From: Tritrichomonas musculus
Lineage: Eukaryota > Parabasalia > Tritrichomonadida > Tritrichomonadidae
Direction: 5' to 3'
Length of the DNA: 64,000 bases
Assembly (NCBI GenBank): GCA_039105265.1
Contig: JAPFFF010000047.1
Span: 186,001-250,000 of the forward strand
The position numbers and the translations under genes are program-made. The notes under the pieces are model-generated. The model worked only from the letters and a program-made list of their open reading frames with translations, did not search any database and was not told where the DNA came from. Below, in pieces: positions 19,350 to 29,982 of this stretch. Each line of letters starts with the position of its first letter. The first letter of the stretch is position 1.

Positions 19350-19945
19350 TTATTATTATTAGTAAGCAATTTTATGCATAAAAATTAGTTTTTTATATAC
19401 CCTCTTTCTTTTAAATTGGAATTATTGGTTAAAATATGAGTATTTTCATAAAACGGTTGATATAAACAAAATTAGCCTAAACGATTAATAATTCACTTGC
19501 TCCAAACTATTTTTATAAATGATGATATCTTTTTTTCTACTGCCAAAAATATATTTATATAAATAAAATACCAAAGTTATTTCCTTTGAATTTTCTTCTG
19601 AAAGAATACGATTTTTTTTTTTCCATGATGTAGAACGAATGAATCAATGTTTGCAATAATTTATAGAATAAAGATTCAACTTAATCGTTGATGTTACAAT
19701 AATTTATATTTTTAGAAAAAGTTAATAGTTTCAGCTTAAAACCTTGAAAAATTTACTGTCATAACTTGGATACAAGTATGATTCGAGATTAAATCATAAT
19801 GCAGTAATTAGAAACGATCAACTTTTTGAAAGGTTGTAAAAATTTTTTCAATTCAAATTTCAAAATACTAATGTGAAATGTTTATGATTCAAAATGAAAA
19901 GATATAATCATATTTTTAAGTTATATTTGTGGACTATAATATTAC
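19350..19945. other. Intergenic, AT-rich
   Basis: There is no gene. A roughly 40-base segment near 19518-19560 resembles 22283-22325 inside the 740-bp TIR element, so a decayed relative may lie here. An AACTTTTTGA motif at about 19820 lies upstream of the bZIP gene. Confidence 0.4.
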
Positions 19946-20473
19946 ATGGAACAGTACTTTGTTCAGGTCAGTCCTCACTGCCATCAAATGTTTCAACCAG
20001 AATTATATAATCAGTATTTTATAAATCAAAGCCAAGATATGCCATCTTTAAAGGCAAGCTCTAGTAATTTATCATACACAATAGCCAGCATAGTCGATCA
20101 ATCAGAAAATTGCAATAATTCAGAAGATGGAAGATTCATTACATTTCCTACTGTTATTACCAATAGCATAATTGAAGGCCAACATGAAATCATAATTGGT
20201 AATGACCACAATCAAAGTATTAGTTCATTACAGCATGAATTAATTGAAAACGAAAAAAGTCCAAATTTGAAAGAGAGGAATAGAATTGCAGCAAGAAAAT
20301 GGAGGCAAAAGAAAGAAAGTTATTTATCAAGTCTTGAATTAGATAATGAAGTATTAAGGCAAAAAGCTCTAAAATTGTACCAAGAAATGCAATCAATTAA
20401 AATTGAAAATGGTTTTCTTGGAAAAGAACTCCAATATTTCCAAGATTTCATGTCGTCTATACTCAAATCTTAA
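19946..20473 (+). CDS. bZIP transcription factor, 175 aa
   Basis: Residues about 108-165 form a basic leucine zipper. The basic region KERNRIAARKWRQKK keeps the Asn and Arg spacing of the NxxAAxxxR DNA-contact motif (with Trp where Cys or Ser is usual). It is followed by heptads with Leu at LSSLELDNEVL, KALKLYQEM and FLGKELQYF. The N-terminal 100 residues are polar and probably an activation or regulatory region. It acts as a dimeric nuclear DNA-binding factor; targets are unknown. The ATG at 19946 is the first in frame. Confidence 0.85.
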   Translation: MEQYFVQVSPHCHQMFQPELYNQYFINQSQDMPSLKASSSNLSYTIASIVDQSENCNNSEDGRFITFPTVITNSIIEGQHEIIIGNDHNQSISSLQHELIENEKSPNLKERNRIAARKWRQKKESYLSSLELDNEVLRQKALKLYQEMQSIKIENGFLGKELQYFQDFMSSILKS

Positions 20474-20942
20474 ATTAGTTTATATACAATGTTATTGATT
20501 CTTTTTTAAATGTAATAAGAATATTGATATTTAACTTTGATATTAAAAAAAAAAAAAAAAAAAAATATTATTATTATTATTATTAATACATATGGAATCA
20601 AATAGAATGTTTTTTTAAGAATAAGGTTGATAAAATGAACCTCTCTCATATTTACATTCATTAAAATGAATAGACCATTTATCATTTCAAAAATCAAGAT
20701 AAAGTAAAAAATATTAGTTTCATGACTTTTTAGAATGACATTCATTGTTTCCTAATGTAATTCAATAGTTAATATCGATAATCAGCAATTTTTATAAATT
20801 GGGTTAAAATTTTTCATTCAATATACAATATAGATTTTAAGATATTTTTAAAAAACACAAATTAATTATTTAGATTGAGACAGAAATAAAATACAAAGCA
20901 TACTATAATTTTTTATTAAGAAAAAATAAAATTAATAAAAAA
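20474..20942. other. Convergent intergenic region
   Basis: This lies between two gene 3-prime ends. It contains a 20-base A run and an ATT microsatellite at about 20546-20585 and no supported gene. Confidence 0.5.
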
Positions 20943-21596
20943 TTATTCATCGTAATCAGACTCAGGTTCATCACCATACAAGTAAAACAGTTTGTTATTT
21001 GGGCTCATATTGACTACTTCTTTAAATTTCCTAAATACGAAAATGTTTGCAATTCCAGTGTCATTTTCAACCTTGTAAACGTTCTCCAGCGACCATGGAA
21101 GAAGGTCGGGCGAATCGAGGACACTCAATTTTTCAGCAGTTTTGCCAAAAGTGACCTCAATAAAGATCCCATTTGGCGCCAGGACACGAGCTATCTCACA
21201 AATCATTTTAGTGACAGATATTTCATAATGACTCTGACAAAGAAGGGCGTCTAAAGTGCCTTTATCGATAACACACTGGAAGATGTTGTCACGAAATTGC
21301 ATGTCACAAGCATCCATCGGTAAATAACAGCCACCCGTTCGTGCTTTCATTTTTTGGCAGCATGTTTTGGAAATATCAGTAGAAACAACAGGGAAAATGT
21401 TCGATTTCTCAAGATTCGCTGATAAATCAGAATTTCCACATCCAACAACTAGAACAGGAGCTGCTATTTCTAATGTTTTTATGTTTTTGCCAAAAAATTC
21501 ATCCCAATCAAAATACCAATCAAAAAGGTCATTGTCTTTTTGGTATCTTGATTCCCAATAAAGTGCGCTTCCATAATCTCTCGAAAGTTTGCTCAT
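20943..21596 (-). CDS. Class I SAM-dependent methyltransferase (METTL13/EEF1AKMT4-like)
   Basis: A 217-residue protein from the ATG at 21596; the frame extends 15 bases further upstream but without an ATG. It begins with the YWESRYQKDNDLFDWYFDW motif typical of METTL13/EEF1AKMT-type enzymes. SAM motif I is VLVVGCGNSDLS (48-59), followed by the acidic ribose-binding VVSTDIS and the family signature VIDKGTLDALL (109-119). The length equals a single methyltransferase domain. Relatives methylate lysines of translation elongation factor 1A; that substrate is inference here. There is no targeting signal, so it is probably cytosolic. Confidence 0.85.
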   Translation of the reverse strand: MSKLSRDYGSALYWESRYQKDNDLFDWYFDWDEFFGKNIKTLEIAAPVLVVGCGNSDLSANLEKSNIFPVVSTDISKTCCQKMKARTGGCYLPMDACDMQFRDNIFQCVIDKGTLDALLCQSHYEISVTKMICEIARVLAPNGIFIEVTFGKTAEKLSVLDSPDLLPWSLENVYKVENDTGIANIFVFRKFKEVVNMSPNNKLFYLYGDEPESDYDE

Positions 21597-21676
21597 AAAT
21601 TTATAAGCCAACTGCGATTTTTTTTAATTTTAAAATATAGAAAATAAACCATTCAAAAAATAAATTATTTAAAAAC
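21597..21676. other. Short spacer
   Basis: Promoter-proximal sequence of the methyltransferase gene; no clear initiator. Confidence 0.3.
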
Positions 21677-22416
21677 AAGAAGGGTAGAAAGTATTCCTTC
21701 AAAAAAGACTTTTCGATTTATATTTTGTTATATTACTTGTTATTATAAGCATTTAGTATAATTATTTCTTTTATTTTGAATAATAATGATATATTATCAA
21801 GAAAATGATGGATTTAAAATTGAATACTTTCTCTCAATTTTGGGTTGCTTATTTCTCAAAATTGTACTGTGATCATTTCCACAAGCATGGATAAAATTAG
21901 TTTATATATGCACCTAAATTTATCCTAAATTTTTTATAAAGTTTCTGGCGGTTGATTTTTCTAGATGATTATTATTTCGATTATCTCAACAAAAATTACT
22001 ATTTTATTTATACTAATAAATGCTTAATTGTATTTGATATATAATTAAACAACAAATTTTAATTTTGATGATTTTTGCTTTGATTATTGAAGATATTCAG
22101 TTTTTTCCAAAAGATCATTAATTTAATATTTTTTTCAAAAAAATAGATTTTATATGTTATAATAAATAGAAATAGTCATATTTTAAATTACAATACCTTT
22201 TTGATTCTTCAGAAAATAAAACTAAAATTTCAATGAAAAAAATCACCTTTACGATAATTATTTCACCTTTATAATCTAAAAAATAAATGATAATATCTTT
22301 TTTTCTACCGCCAAAAAACATTTTATAATAACAAAATATTTTTATAATATTATATGAAATGTATATATGCAATAATATATAAATATCACAATAGGATTTT
22401 ACTTTCTACCCTTCTT
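21677..22416. mobile_element. 740-bp TIR element with 6-bp target duplication
   Basis: Perfect 17-bp terminal inverted repeats, AAGAAGGGTAGAAAGTA (21677-21693) and its complement (22400-22416), are flanked by AAAAAC on both sides (21671-21676 and 22417-22422). The interior is AT-rich without a transposase; a 71-codon ORF at 22157-22372 is probably fortuitous. It is a non-autonomous DNA element of unassigned superfamily. Confidence 0.8.
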
Positions 22417-22701
22417 AAAAACATATCGTCTTATCCGGATCATATTTGAACTGCCCACTTTATTAACTGAAAAATTCATTATTATTAAAGAAAAATCCAA
22501 TTTGATAACTGAAAATGTAACCATTTTTTTGTGAAAATCTTTTTTATAAAACTCTCACTTAAAAAATCATGGTTTTAAATACCATTCTAATTAAAATTGC
22601 AATACATCTGATATACTTTGCCTTGTGAATATTTTCTAATTATATATTCTTGCATCATTTTATAAATTAGGATGAAAATTTTGTGCTGAAAGCTACTATA
22701 A

Positions 22702-23293
22702 TTAAGGGACTAGTTTCCAATATTTGTGTAAAGTTTTCAATTTTGAAATAACTCATAGAATAAAACTTTGAAAGATAGCTTTTTGGAAAAAGTTAAGGTC
22801 AATATCAATGATATTTGGCCTAAACGATCAACGATATTAATAAAAATTTTATGGAAAATTTTTCAAATATCTGTTTTTTTATTAAAAAAATAATATAAGT
22901 GAATAATAATAATAATAATAAAATATATTTAATTATTACAATTAAATAAACCCAATTTTTAATTAAAATAATGATTTCTTTTGATACTTTTTTGAATTTG
23001 ATAAAAAAAACAAAATTTTATGCAAAAATAAATATGCGATTTATTAGTATATTTATACCTGATTCTATATTTATCAAAATATTTGAAAAATAAAAAAAAA
23101 TATTATTATATATGAATTTCACTTTTTTCAAAAAAAATATGAAACTAATTCATATATATCTGCGATTAATGCAATATTTATTAATATAAAGCAATAAATT
23201 GTTTTATTTTTAGCTCAAAAGTCTTTTTTCAATAAATTTTTTTTGAAAGAACTCATTGAATCTTTTTATTCATTTTTGAAACCAGTCCCTTAA
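22702..23293. mobile_element. 592-bp TIR element ending in TTAA
   Basis: The inverted ends TTAAGGGACTAGTTTC (22702-22717) and GAAACCAGTCCCTTAA (23278-23293) match at 15 of 16 positions. The interior is AT-rich and non-coding. The TTAAGG tips resemble those of the element at 12334-12581, suggesting one TTAA- or TA-targeting superfamily. Confidence 0.7.
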
Positions 23294-25257
23294 AAATGAA
23301 GCAATCACAAGTTTCCTTGAGAATTACAAGGATAAGGATCTTTTAAGAGAATGGCATTACAAGTCAAGAATTTCGTAAAAAAATACTTGTACATTTTAGG
23401 TGAAGAATTTAATAATTAAAAACTTATATTTTAATTTTTGTAAATAAAAACAATTAAAACAAAATTATTAAGTTATGTAAATACAAAGTCATAATTATCA
23501 GAAGTGCAGGGACTAAAATAACGTATTTTGTCTATTTAATATTTTGCTTTTATTTCCTTTAATATTTTATATCTCAATAATTTTATTATATTTTTATTTT
23601 AAACATTTATTTTATTATATGAAATACTTATTGTTTTGATTATTTATTCAAAGGGAAAGAAGTTACTTAATTGCCAAAAATCATTAAATATATATAAATA
23701 TCTTAATGAAAAAATATTTTTAATTCATAATTATCGTATATTTAACTAATAAATATAATATTAATATTTAATAATTATTTGTATAAAATAAAACAATTTT
23801 TTTCATGAAAAAAAATAAAATTTAAAAAAAAATGTATTTTACAACTCATTTTTTGGAATGGTTGTTTAATTCTCAAGGGATAACTATATATCAATTTATA
23901 GGATAATTAATATATATCACAATAAATATATGAAAATAAAAAACGACTCGTCAGGCGTAGCTGCGTTTTAACCTTTAATTTTTTTAAAAAAAATTATATT
24001 TTTGAATGAAAAAAAAAAATTGGCATGAATCTTTTTCAAGGATTTTTTTTAATATGTCAAAAACTTTTTGACTATTTCCGGTTGGATATTTGACTATTTC
24101 CGGTTCATATTGAATTTTTTTAAATTGCTTTTTTTTTTTCAAGAAGGAAATTAAAGCATTCAAAATATTTTTTGATAAATTATATATTAAAATATGCATT
24201 ATTCCAATAGTCATCTTTTAAATTGCTCTGTTAAAAACAAAGAAAATTCTTTTTTTACTGAGATAAATTAGTTTTAATTTATAATAAAAATACAAAGAAT
24301 ACGACATATTCATTAATTTCTCCCAACAATCTCTTATTTAAACCAATTATGGTAAATAAATAAATCATCAGCGCATATCTTACGGTATTTTTAAAAAATT
24401 TCATTGAGAATATTTAATATCAGATTTTAGCAATTCATGTTTTCAAGAGTAGAAAAAGATTCAAAAGATAAATCATATTACATTATGCAAAAATCATTCT
24501 TCATTTTACACATTTATCATTTAATTCATAGAAATTTAAAATGGCATTATTACAAGATCGATTGAATTAATTTTTTTATTAAACATTTTCATATAATAAA
24601 GATGCATTTAATATTTTATGACTTTTTTTATGCAAAAACATGAAAAATATTTGATGAATTTTTTTTATCATTTCAATGGTTTACGAAAATTAATAAAAAT
24701 ACTCATAAAACTCCACCTGACGAACAAAACTCTTTCATTAAATATTTTTTATATAATATGGAATATACTTAATAAAATATATTAATATAAAGAATTTCTA
24801 AAAAAATTTTTAGTACCCGTACCTCTTAATTATCTTATTACATAAAACAATTATAGTAATCAATACTTGTTTACTTTTTTGTGATAACATTCAAAAAGTT
24901 CTACTTTTTATGAGCATCATTGAAAATTCAATACATTCAATTTTAAAAATAATTTTTTTTAAAGTTTGTCTAATAATTTGAAATGAATAAAAAGCTGAAA
25001 CATTGATTTTCTAATCTTATTTCAAATGCTGAATTGATTACTGATATTATAGATTATTTTTGTCAGTTACTTTTTTTTTTTTTTTTTTTTTTTTTAAATT
25101 GACCTATCACATGGTGAAAAAAAAATATTTTTTCTTTGATGATATTTCAAATTCAAATAAATACTTCACATTTTCAAATCAACAATTTTTTTTTTGTATA
25201 TATTTTTATATAAAAAGAATGAAATATTTTTTTTTTGTTTTTTTGGAGAGTATTAAA
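23294..25257. other. Gene desert
   Basis: AT-rich DNA without a supported gene. There is a 17-base direct repeat (TTTGACTATTTCCGGTT) at about 24067-24105, a small GC-rich patch at 23944-23970, and a long T run at 25070-25095 beyond the 3-prime end of the glucanotransferase gene. A minus-strand frame at 23984-24214 has some protein character but no recognisable family. Confidence 0.5.
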
Positions 25258-28038
25258 TTAAATTCTGTTACTTATAGAACAAAGTTCATGAACCTTTGAA
25301 GTGAATTCGTTATCATTTATCAATTCTTCTAATGTGTAAGGGTACCTATATTTCCATTTATGCTCTGGGTCAGAAGGGAAATTAATTTGTTCTTCCATTG
25401 GCGTTTGTCTTCTGAAATTCTGCGTTATTCCAGTCACGTCCTGTAGCAAGAAAATAGCCCACATTGAATTAGAGAACAAGTGTTGTTTCAATATAGATTC
25501 GGAGACCCAAGGCTCACAATGTTTACAAGGTGAATCTGGCATACCAAACTGCTTATTCCAGAACTTATTGATAACATCAGAATTCTCTTCCCACCATCCT
25601 CTTAACGAAGAGCAATCGTGTGTCGAAGGGCAACAGACAGACAAGTAACTAAAGCTTTGAAAATCGTCGAAATCTTTCTTGGGATCTTTCGACATCCTTT
25701 GAACACGAAGAGAAAGAAGAGCTTCACTTTCAATGGCTTCCAAGATACTGTCTGTTAACTGGCCGAGATCTTCAGCGCAAATCAACATATTTGTCGAATT
25801 TTTGAGCAATTGTAATTTGGGCTTTGCTTTTGTGACCCACAAATTATTTTGCCTTTTATACGTGAACTCATGATAAAACTCTTTAATGATCGACTTTTGT
25901 GGTTCTGGAAGTTCAAGCCAAGAAGGGGAATAAAAGTTTTTGTGGCCATTTGGCGTTAATTCGATGTGCTCAATTGTGATTTCAGTTCTTGGATGGAAAA
26001 CGTCAGGCAAAACTGGATCCTTTACCATCAAAACGTCATCGATTAATTGAAGAAGACAAGTTCTATAATGCCTGTATTTTTCAGGATCATCTTTGAACAT
26101 CTGCTGACAAGCTGCGACGATTTTCTTTTCTGAATTGAATTCATCTTTGAAGTCGTACCAATCGTCTGCAGCGTCGCAATTTCTAGAATTGAAGAAGTTT
26201 CGTGAAACCCATTCAGCTTCGTTACCGAATTTGGACGACAGAAGATGCCATCTCACGTAAGGCTTAACATAACGATCAATATCCCAGAGGCCGCGATTTA
26301 GTAGCTCATTTCGCGAGGTCGCATTGCAAGGGAAGAAATGGCCGAGCATTCCGGTGACGCAAGTTGCACGAGGAATTTCCCAAATACGAAAGAATCCGAG
26401 AATGTGATCAACACGTAACGCATGGAACAAAGAACTCATCCTTTCAAGTCGACGCGTCCACCAGCGATAATTGTCTTTCTCCATGTAGTCCCAGTCGTAG
26501 GTAGGGAAGCTCCAATTTTGGCCCTGGTCAGAGAAGGCATCAGGCGGTGCGCCAGCGCACATATCAAGACGGAAATTCCTCGGATGGGCCCAGCATTCAA
26601 CGGAATTGAGATGAACACCAATCGGCAAATCGCCTTTAAGTGCAACGTGATGCTCGGCTGCATACTTGTTCACTTCACCGAATTGCTGATCACACACAAA
26701 TTGGAGCCAGTAAAGAAACTCGAGTTCTTTTTCGTGCTGCTTTGTAAGCGACTCGATTTCAAAATCATTAATGGTTCGATGTTCGGGCCAAGTATGGAAA
26801 TCAGAAGTACCGAATCTGTCACGAAAGAGGCAATACAAACAATAAGAATCAAGCCAATCTGAGTTCACTTTTTTAAAGTCATTGAATTTCACATCACCTT
26901 GGAGAGACGGTTTTATTAGCTCATATATTTGATGCAATTTTGATCTTTTAAATTGATAAACATCGGGATAATTGAGCCACTTCTCTTCTTCTTGCTTACG
27001 CGCGAATGCTTTGATCTCTTCGACAAGCTTGCTTGGCAGATTCGGAGTGATGTGAAGAAGATCAATGTAGACAGGATGCAACGCAAAACACGAAACTTGA
27101 CGATATGGATAACAATCATTCCAATCACCTTTATCTGTTGTATCGTTGATCGGCAACAATTGAATCATCGATGAGCCAATCTTGTTACACAAATCGACTA
27201 ACTTTTTGATATCGGTGAACTGACCAATTCCACAACTGTCACTTGTTCTCAAACTGAAAAGTGGCGCGTAAATGCCAAAGCCGTGAAACAGCGATTTCTC
27301 TGGATTTATGAAGTATTGATTCAAACAAAGAACGGTTTTGCCAGGTGAATTAGGATCCGATAAAATGTTGCTTCTCAAATTTGAATTGCCATCCCATATC
27401 ACTTCACCAGATTGCCGGATAATTGCATACTTGTATTCAAAAGGTAAGGATGACTTGTTAAGTGAAATACACGCTGAAAAAGTGGGAAAGTCGTTGTCAA
27501 GCAGTTCAACAGCTTTTTTTGGGTCCCAGCACCCTAATTCGGGGCAGGAGCCAATAACAACTAGTTTCTCGTTAGATTTGAGATTGGGCGCCATACAAGA
27601 GAAGAAAATTTCGAGTGGCGTCTTCGGAGTTAAAATGTAATTGACGTGTTTTGGAGAATTGCGACGATGTATGGCATCAACAAACGCGGATCGGGAATAG
27701 GCATCTAAAATATGATCTGACCATTGATATGTATCGATAATTTCAAATGTTACGTCTTCTGACGTTCGAGAAATGTTAATTACATGATCTTTTTGCGGTT
27801 CATACGTATGTTTTCCTAGATTGTCAACTATATATTTGTAATTAATCGTTATATCGTTTTTGGGATGAGGTATATTGATTATTAAGGACCATTCATCGTT
27901 TAATGCATGATATGTCATTGGGATCGGGCGTTTCCAGTTTCCTAATTCTGGGATACTCCCGCAAATCATTAAATTTTGCCCAAAATTGGTATGGTAGTTA
28001 ATTCGGAATAGTATATTTACTCCAGTTCGATGAGACAT
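25258..28038 (-). CDS. DPE2: DPE2-type 4-alpha-glucanotransferase (GH77, two CBM20 domains)
   Basis: A 926-residue enzyme transferring glucosyl units between alpha-1,4-glucans and maltose or glucose (disproportionating enzyme, EC 2.4.1.25). Two N-terminal CBM20 starch/glycogen-binding domains (about 5-100 and 135-235) carry the MICGSIPELGNWK and VVIGSCPELGCWDP signatures. The GH77 barrel follows: YAPLFSLRTSDSCGIGQFTD, GDLPIGVHLNSVECWAHP, ALRVDHILGFFRIWEIP with the Asp nucleophile, ICAEDLG with the acid/base Glu, and PSTHDCSSLRGWW with the third acidic residue. A long insertion splits the barrel, as in plant cytosolic DPE2. There is no transit peptide, so it is probably cytosolic glycogen/maltose metabolism. 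The ATG at 28038 is preceded by an initiator-like element. Confidence 0.93.
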   Translation of the reverse strand: MSHRTGVNILFRINYHTNFGQNLMICGSIPELGNWKRPIPMTYHALNDEWSLIINIPHPKNDITINYKYIVDNLGKHTYEPQKDHVINISRTSEDVTFEIIDTYQWSDHILDAYSRSAFVDAIHRRNSPKHVNYILTPKTPLEIFFSCMAPNLKSNEKLVVIGSCPELGCWDPKKAVELLDNDFPTFSACISLNKSSLPFEYKYAIIRQSGEVIWDGNSNLRSNILSDPNSPGKTVLCLNQYFINPEKSLFHGFGIYAPLFSLRTSDSCGIGQFTDIKKLVDLCNKIGSSMIQLLPINDTTDKGDWNDCYPYRQVSCFALHPVYIDLLHITPNLPSKLVEEIKAFARKQEEEKWLNYPDVYQFKRSKLHQIYELIKPSLQGDVKFNDFKKVNSDWLDSYCLYCLFRDRFGTSDFHTWPEHRTINDFEIESLTKQHEKELEFLYWLQFVCDQQFGEVNKYAAEHHVALKGDLPIGVHLNSVECWAHPRNFRLDMCAGAPPDAFSDQGQNWSFPTYDWDYMEKDNYRWWTRRLERMSSLFHALRVDHILGFFRIWEIPRATCVTGMLGHFFPCNATSRNELLNRGLWDIDRYVKPYVRWHLLSSKFGNEAEWVSRNFFNSRNCDAADDWYDFKDEFNSEKKIVAACQQMFKDDPEKYRHYRTCLLQLIDDVLMVKDPVLPDVFHPRTEITIEHIELTPNGHKNFYSPSWLELPEPQKSIIKEFYHEFTYKRQNNLWVTKAKPKLQLLKNSTNMLICAEDLGQLTDSILEAIESEALLSLRVQRMSKDPKKDFDDFQSFSYLSVCCPSTHDCSSLRGWWEENSDVINKFWNKQFGMPDSPCKHCEPWVSESILKQHLFSNSMWAIFLLQDVTGITQNFRRQTPMEEQINFPSDPEHKWKYRYPYTLEELINDNEFTSKVHELCSISNRI

Positions 28039-28040
28039 TT

Positions 28041-28053
28041 ATTAAAAAAGTGA
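28041..28053 (-). promoter_or_regulatory. Initiator-like element of the glucanotransferase gene
   Basis: Read on the minus strand, TCACTTTTTTAAT matches TCA(+1)Y(T/A) and would give a leader of about a dozen bases before the ATG at 28038. Confidence 0.5.
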
Positions 28054-28369
28054 AATTGTGTAATTTCAATATATTGAAAAAAAAAATAATATATTCAAAT
28101 AAAGTAGATAATTGAAACTTTTTGACTTATATTATATTATTCTTATTTATTTTTATTAATAATAATATTTATAAAGGAAATATCGGTCTGTATTACTTTT
28201 TTATTCGACAACTTTTTCAATTGATTCTTCTTTAGAATTTCAATTTATTTTATCAATTTATTTTTTCAATTGTTACTCTCAAAATTTGTATTCAAAATAT
28301 TTTATGGAAGACCGATTTAATTCAGAAAAAGTTTTCTTTTGTATCTGTCAAACATGATTTTAATGAAAT
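28054..28369. other. Intergenic, AT-rich
   Basis: Contains AACTTTTTGA at about 28115 (the recurrent motif described in the findings) and no gene. Confidence 0.4.
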
Positions 28370-28520
28370 AAATGGAAATATTAAATAACAGAGGTTTATG
28401 TTATTCATGTATTACTAACAGGATGAATGATTAATTATACAAAAAATCTGTATGGCTATATTGATTGAGTAAATACAACCATATTCTTTGAATTCAGAAA
28501 GATATGATGTTATAACATAT
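28370..28520 (+). repeat. 151-bp direct repeat, copy 1
   Basis: Nearly identical (two substitutions seen) to 29336-29486. It is non-coding and AT-rich. The high identity means a recent local duplication or a young dispersed repeat. Confidence 0.9.
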
Positions 28521-29335
28521 AGACCATATTAAGGTTGAACAAAAGCAGTATATTTTATCATATTATAATATAATAAAATATATGATGATAAAAAATTTAT
28601 TTACTAAATATAATGGTAAAATTGACGTATGATATAAAAATAAACTAATTTTTCTTTTTGAATGAAAATTTTACAATTTGATAAGTTTAGAAAAAAAATG
28701 ATGTTTTGTATAAATATTATAGCAAATATGAGGAAAATCCAATTTAAAATATAAGATATATTTTTTAGTTAATTTATTAAATTGAATTTATTTTTTATGA
28801 AATATTTGAATCATCAGAAAATTGAGATCAATTCTATGAAATTATTATATGCTTCAGAATATTGAGCATTTTTTTAAGAAATAATTGTGAGATTGTAAGA
28901 TATAAACAATTGTAAAATTGTGAGAAAATAAAGATTTCTGAAAAGTAAAAATATGTAAAGTATTCAAAGAAAAAATCTATCCAAAATAAAGTCCCCAGCG
29001 TCGGAATTTTTGATTTTTTAAAATAAATCTTTTTAAAATCAAAAAATATGGCCAATTTTTCAAATTTTAACTCAGGTTGAAAAGATTAGCTGAGTGATTA
29101 TTTATGAAATTATCTCTACTTTTAGCAAGATATACAATAATTTAAATATATTATATAATGATATTATTAATTTTATGAATATTTAATAAAAAAAATTAAA
29201 ATTTATAATGATATATTTCGCAAAATATGTATTTTCGTTGTCACTTTTTGAATACTACAAAATTGAATGAATACCTTAATAAGGCCTTAACATATTCAAA
29301 AAGTTATACAAAAAAATAAATCAAAAAAGAAAAAA

Positions 29336-29486
29336 AAATGGAAATATTAAATAACAGAAGTTTATGTTATTCATGTATTACTAACAGGATGAATGATGAA
29401 TTATACAAAAAATCTGTATGGCTATATTGATTGAGTAAATACAACCATATTCTTTGAATTCAGAAAGATATGATGTTATAACATAT
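29336..29486 (+). repeat. 151-bp direct repeat, copy 2
   Basis: Second copy of the 28370-28520 repeat. It is itself bracketed by a shorter direct repeat (AACATATTCAAAAAGTTATA... at about 29289 and 29480), as if inserted into or duplicated within that sequence. Confidence 0.9.
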
Positions 29487-29573
29487 TCAAAAAGTTATAC
29501 AAAAAAATAAATCAAAAAGTTTTCTAGTGAATTCATCATATGATATATAGTTTAAACTTTAATTTAAACTTAG

Positions 29574-29857
29574 TTTAAAGCAGAATCCGCCTCTCAAAAA
29601 GTCATGTTTTGATAAGAATAATTCAACTTACTACAATTTTTACATCTTTTTCCCCGACGTCTACACACCCCCTAACTGGCGTCGAGCGCAGCTGAGCGAG
29701 ACCCGCGGCTGGGAGTTAGACGTGGTAAAAATGAAGTAACCAGTAAAATTTGGTAAAAAAATACGTTTTCTATTCAAAATTTTGAATGACCTCTGCGAAT
29801 TAGTTAAACTTTTTGTATTTTCATCAAAACTTTTTGAGAGGCGGATAATGCTTTAAA
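29574..29857. mobile_element. TIR element (284 bp) containing a GC-rich palindromic core
   Basis: Inverted arms 29574-29602 and 29829-29857 share TTTAAAGCA and ATCCGCCTCTCAAAAAGT. Inside, about 29630-29745, is a GC-rich segment related to the core at 2400-2516: TTTTTACC ends, the CAGCCGCGGGTC/CAGCCGCAGGGTC block and CGTCGAGCG motifs. It is non-coding. Confidence 0.7.
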
Positions 29858-29910
29858 TTGTATACCTTTTGATGTTATTCAAAAAGTTAAATAAAAAATT
29901 AATCAAAAAG

Positions 29911-29982
29911 TTTTCTAGTGAGGAATCGAACCTCAAACACAAGCTTCAGAGGCTTATGTGCTAGCCATTACACCACTAGAAA
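29911..29982 (-). tRNA. tRNA-Gln (CTG)
   Basis: A 72-nt cloverleaf on the minus strand. The acceptor is TTTCTAG/CTAGAAA, the anticodon stem TAAGC/GCTTG with loop CTCTGAA (anticodon CTG), the T arm TGAGG-TTCGATT-CCTCA, and the discriminator A. There is no intron. The 3-prime flank plus the first ten tRNA 3-prime bases are duplicated at 29487-29530. Confidence 0.93.

Noticed and set aside
20546-20585. A-run plus ATT microsatellite as a retroposed poly(A) tail
   Set aside because: Similar A or T runs of 18-25 bases occur at many places here without a linked element.
23944-24733. Possible TIR element with TCGTCAGG(C/T)G ends
   Set aside because: Only about ten matching bases and no target duplication; could be chance.
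25060-25299. 79-codon plus ORF of Phe-rich sequence
   Set aside because: It is translated from a long T run and overlaps the 3-prime end of the glucanotransferase gene.
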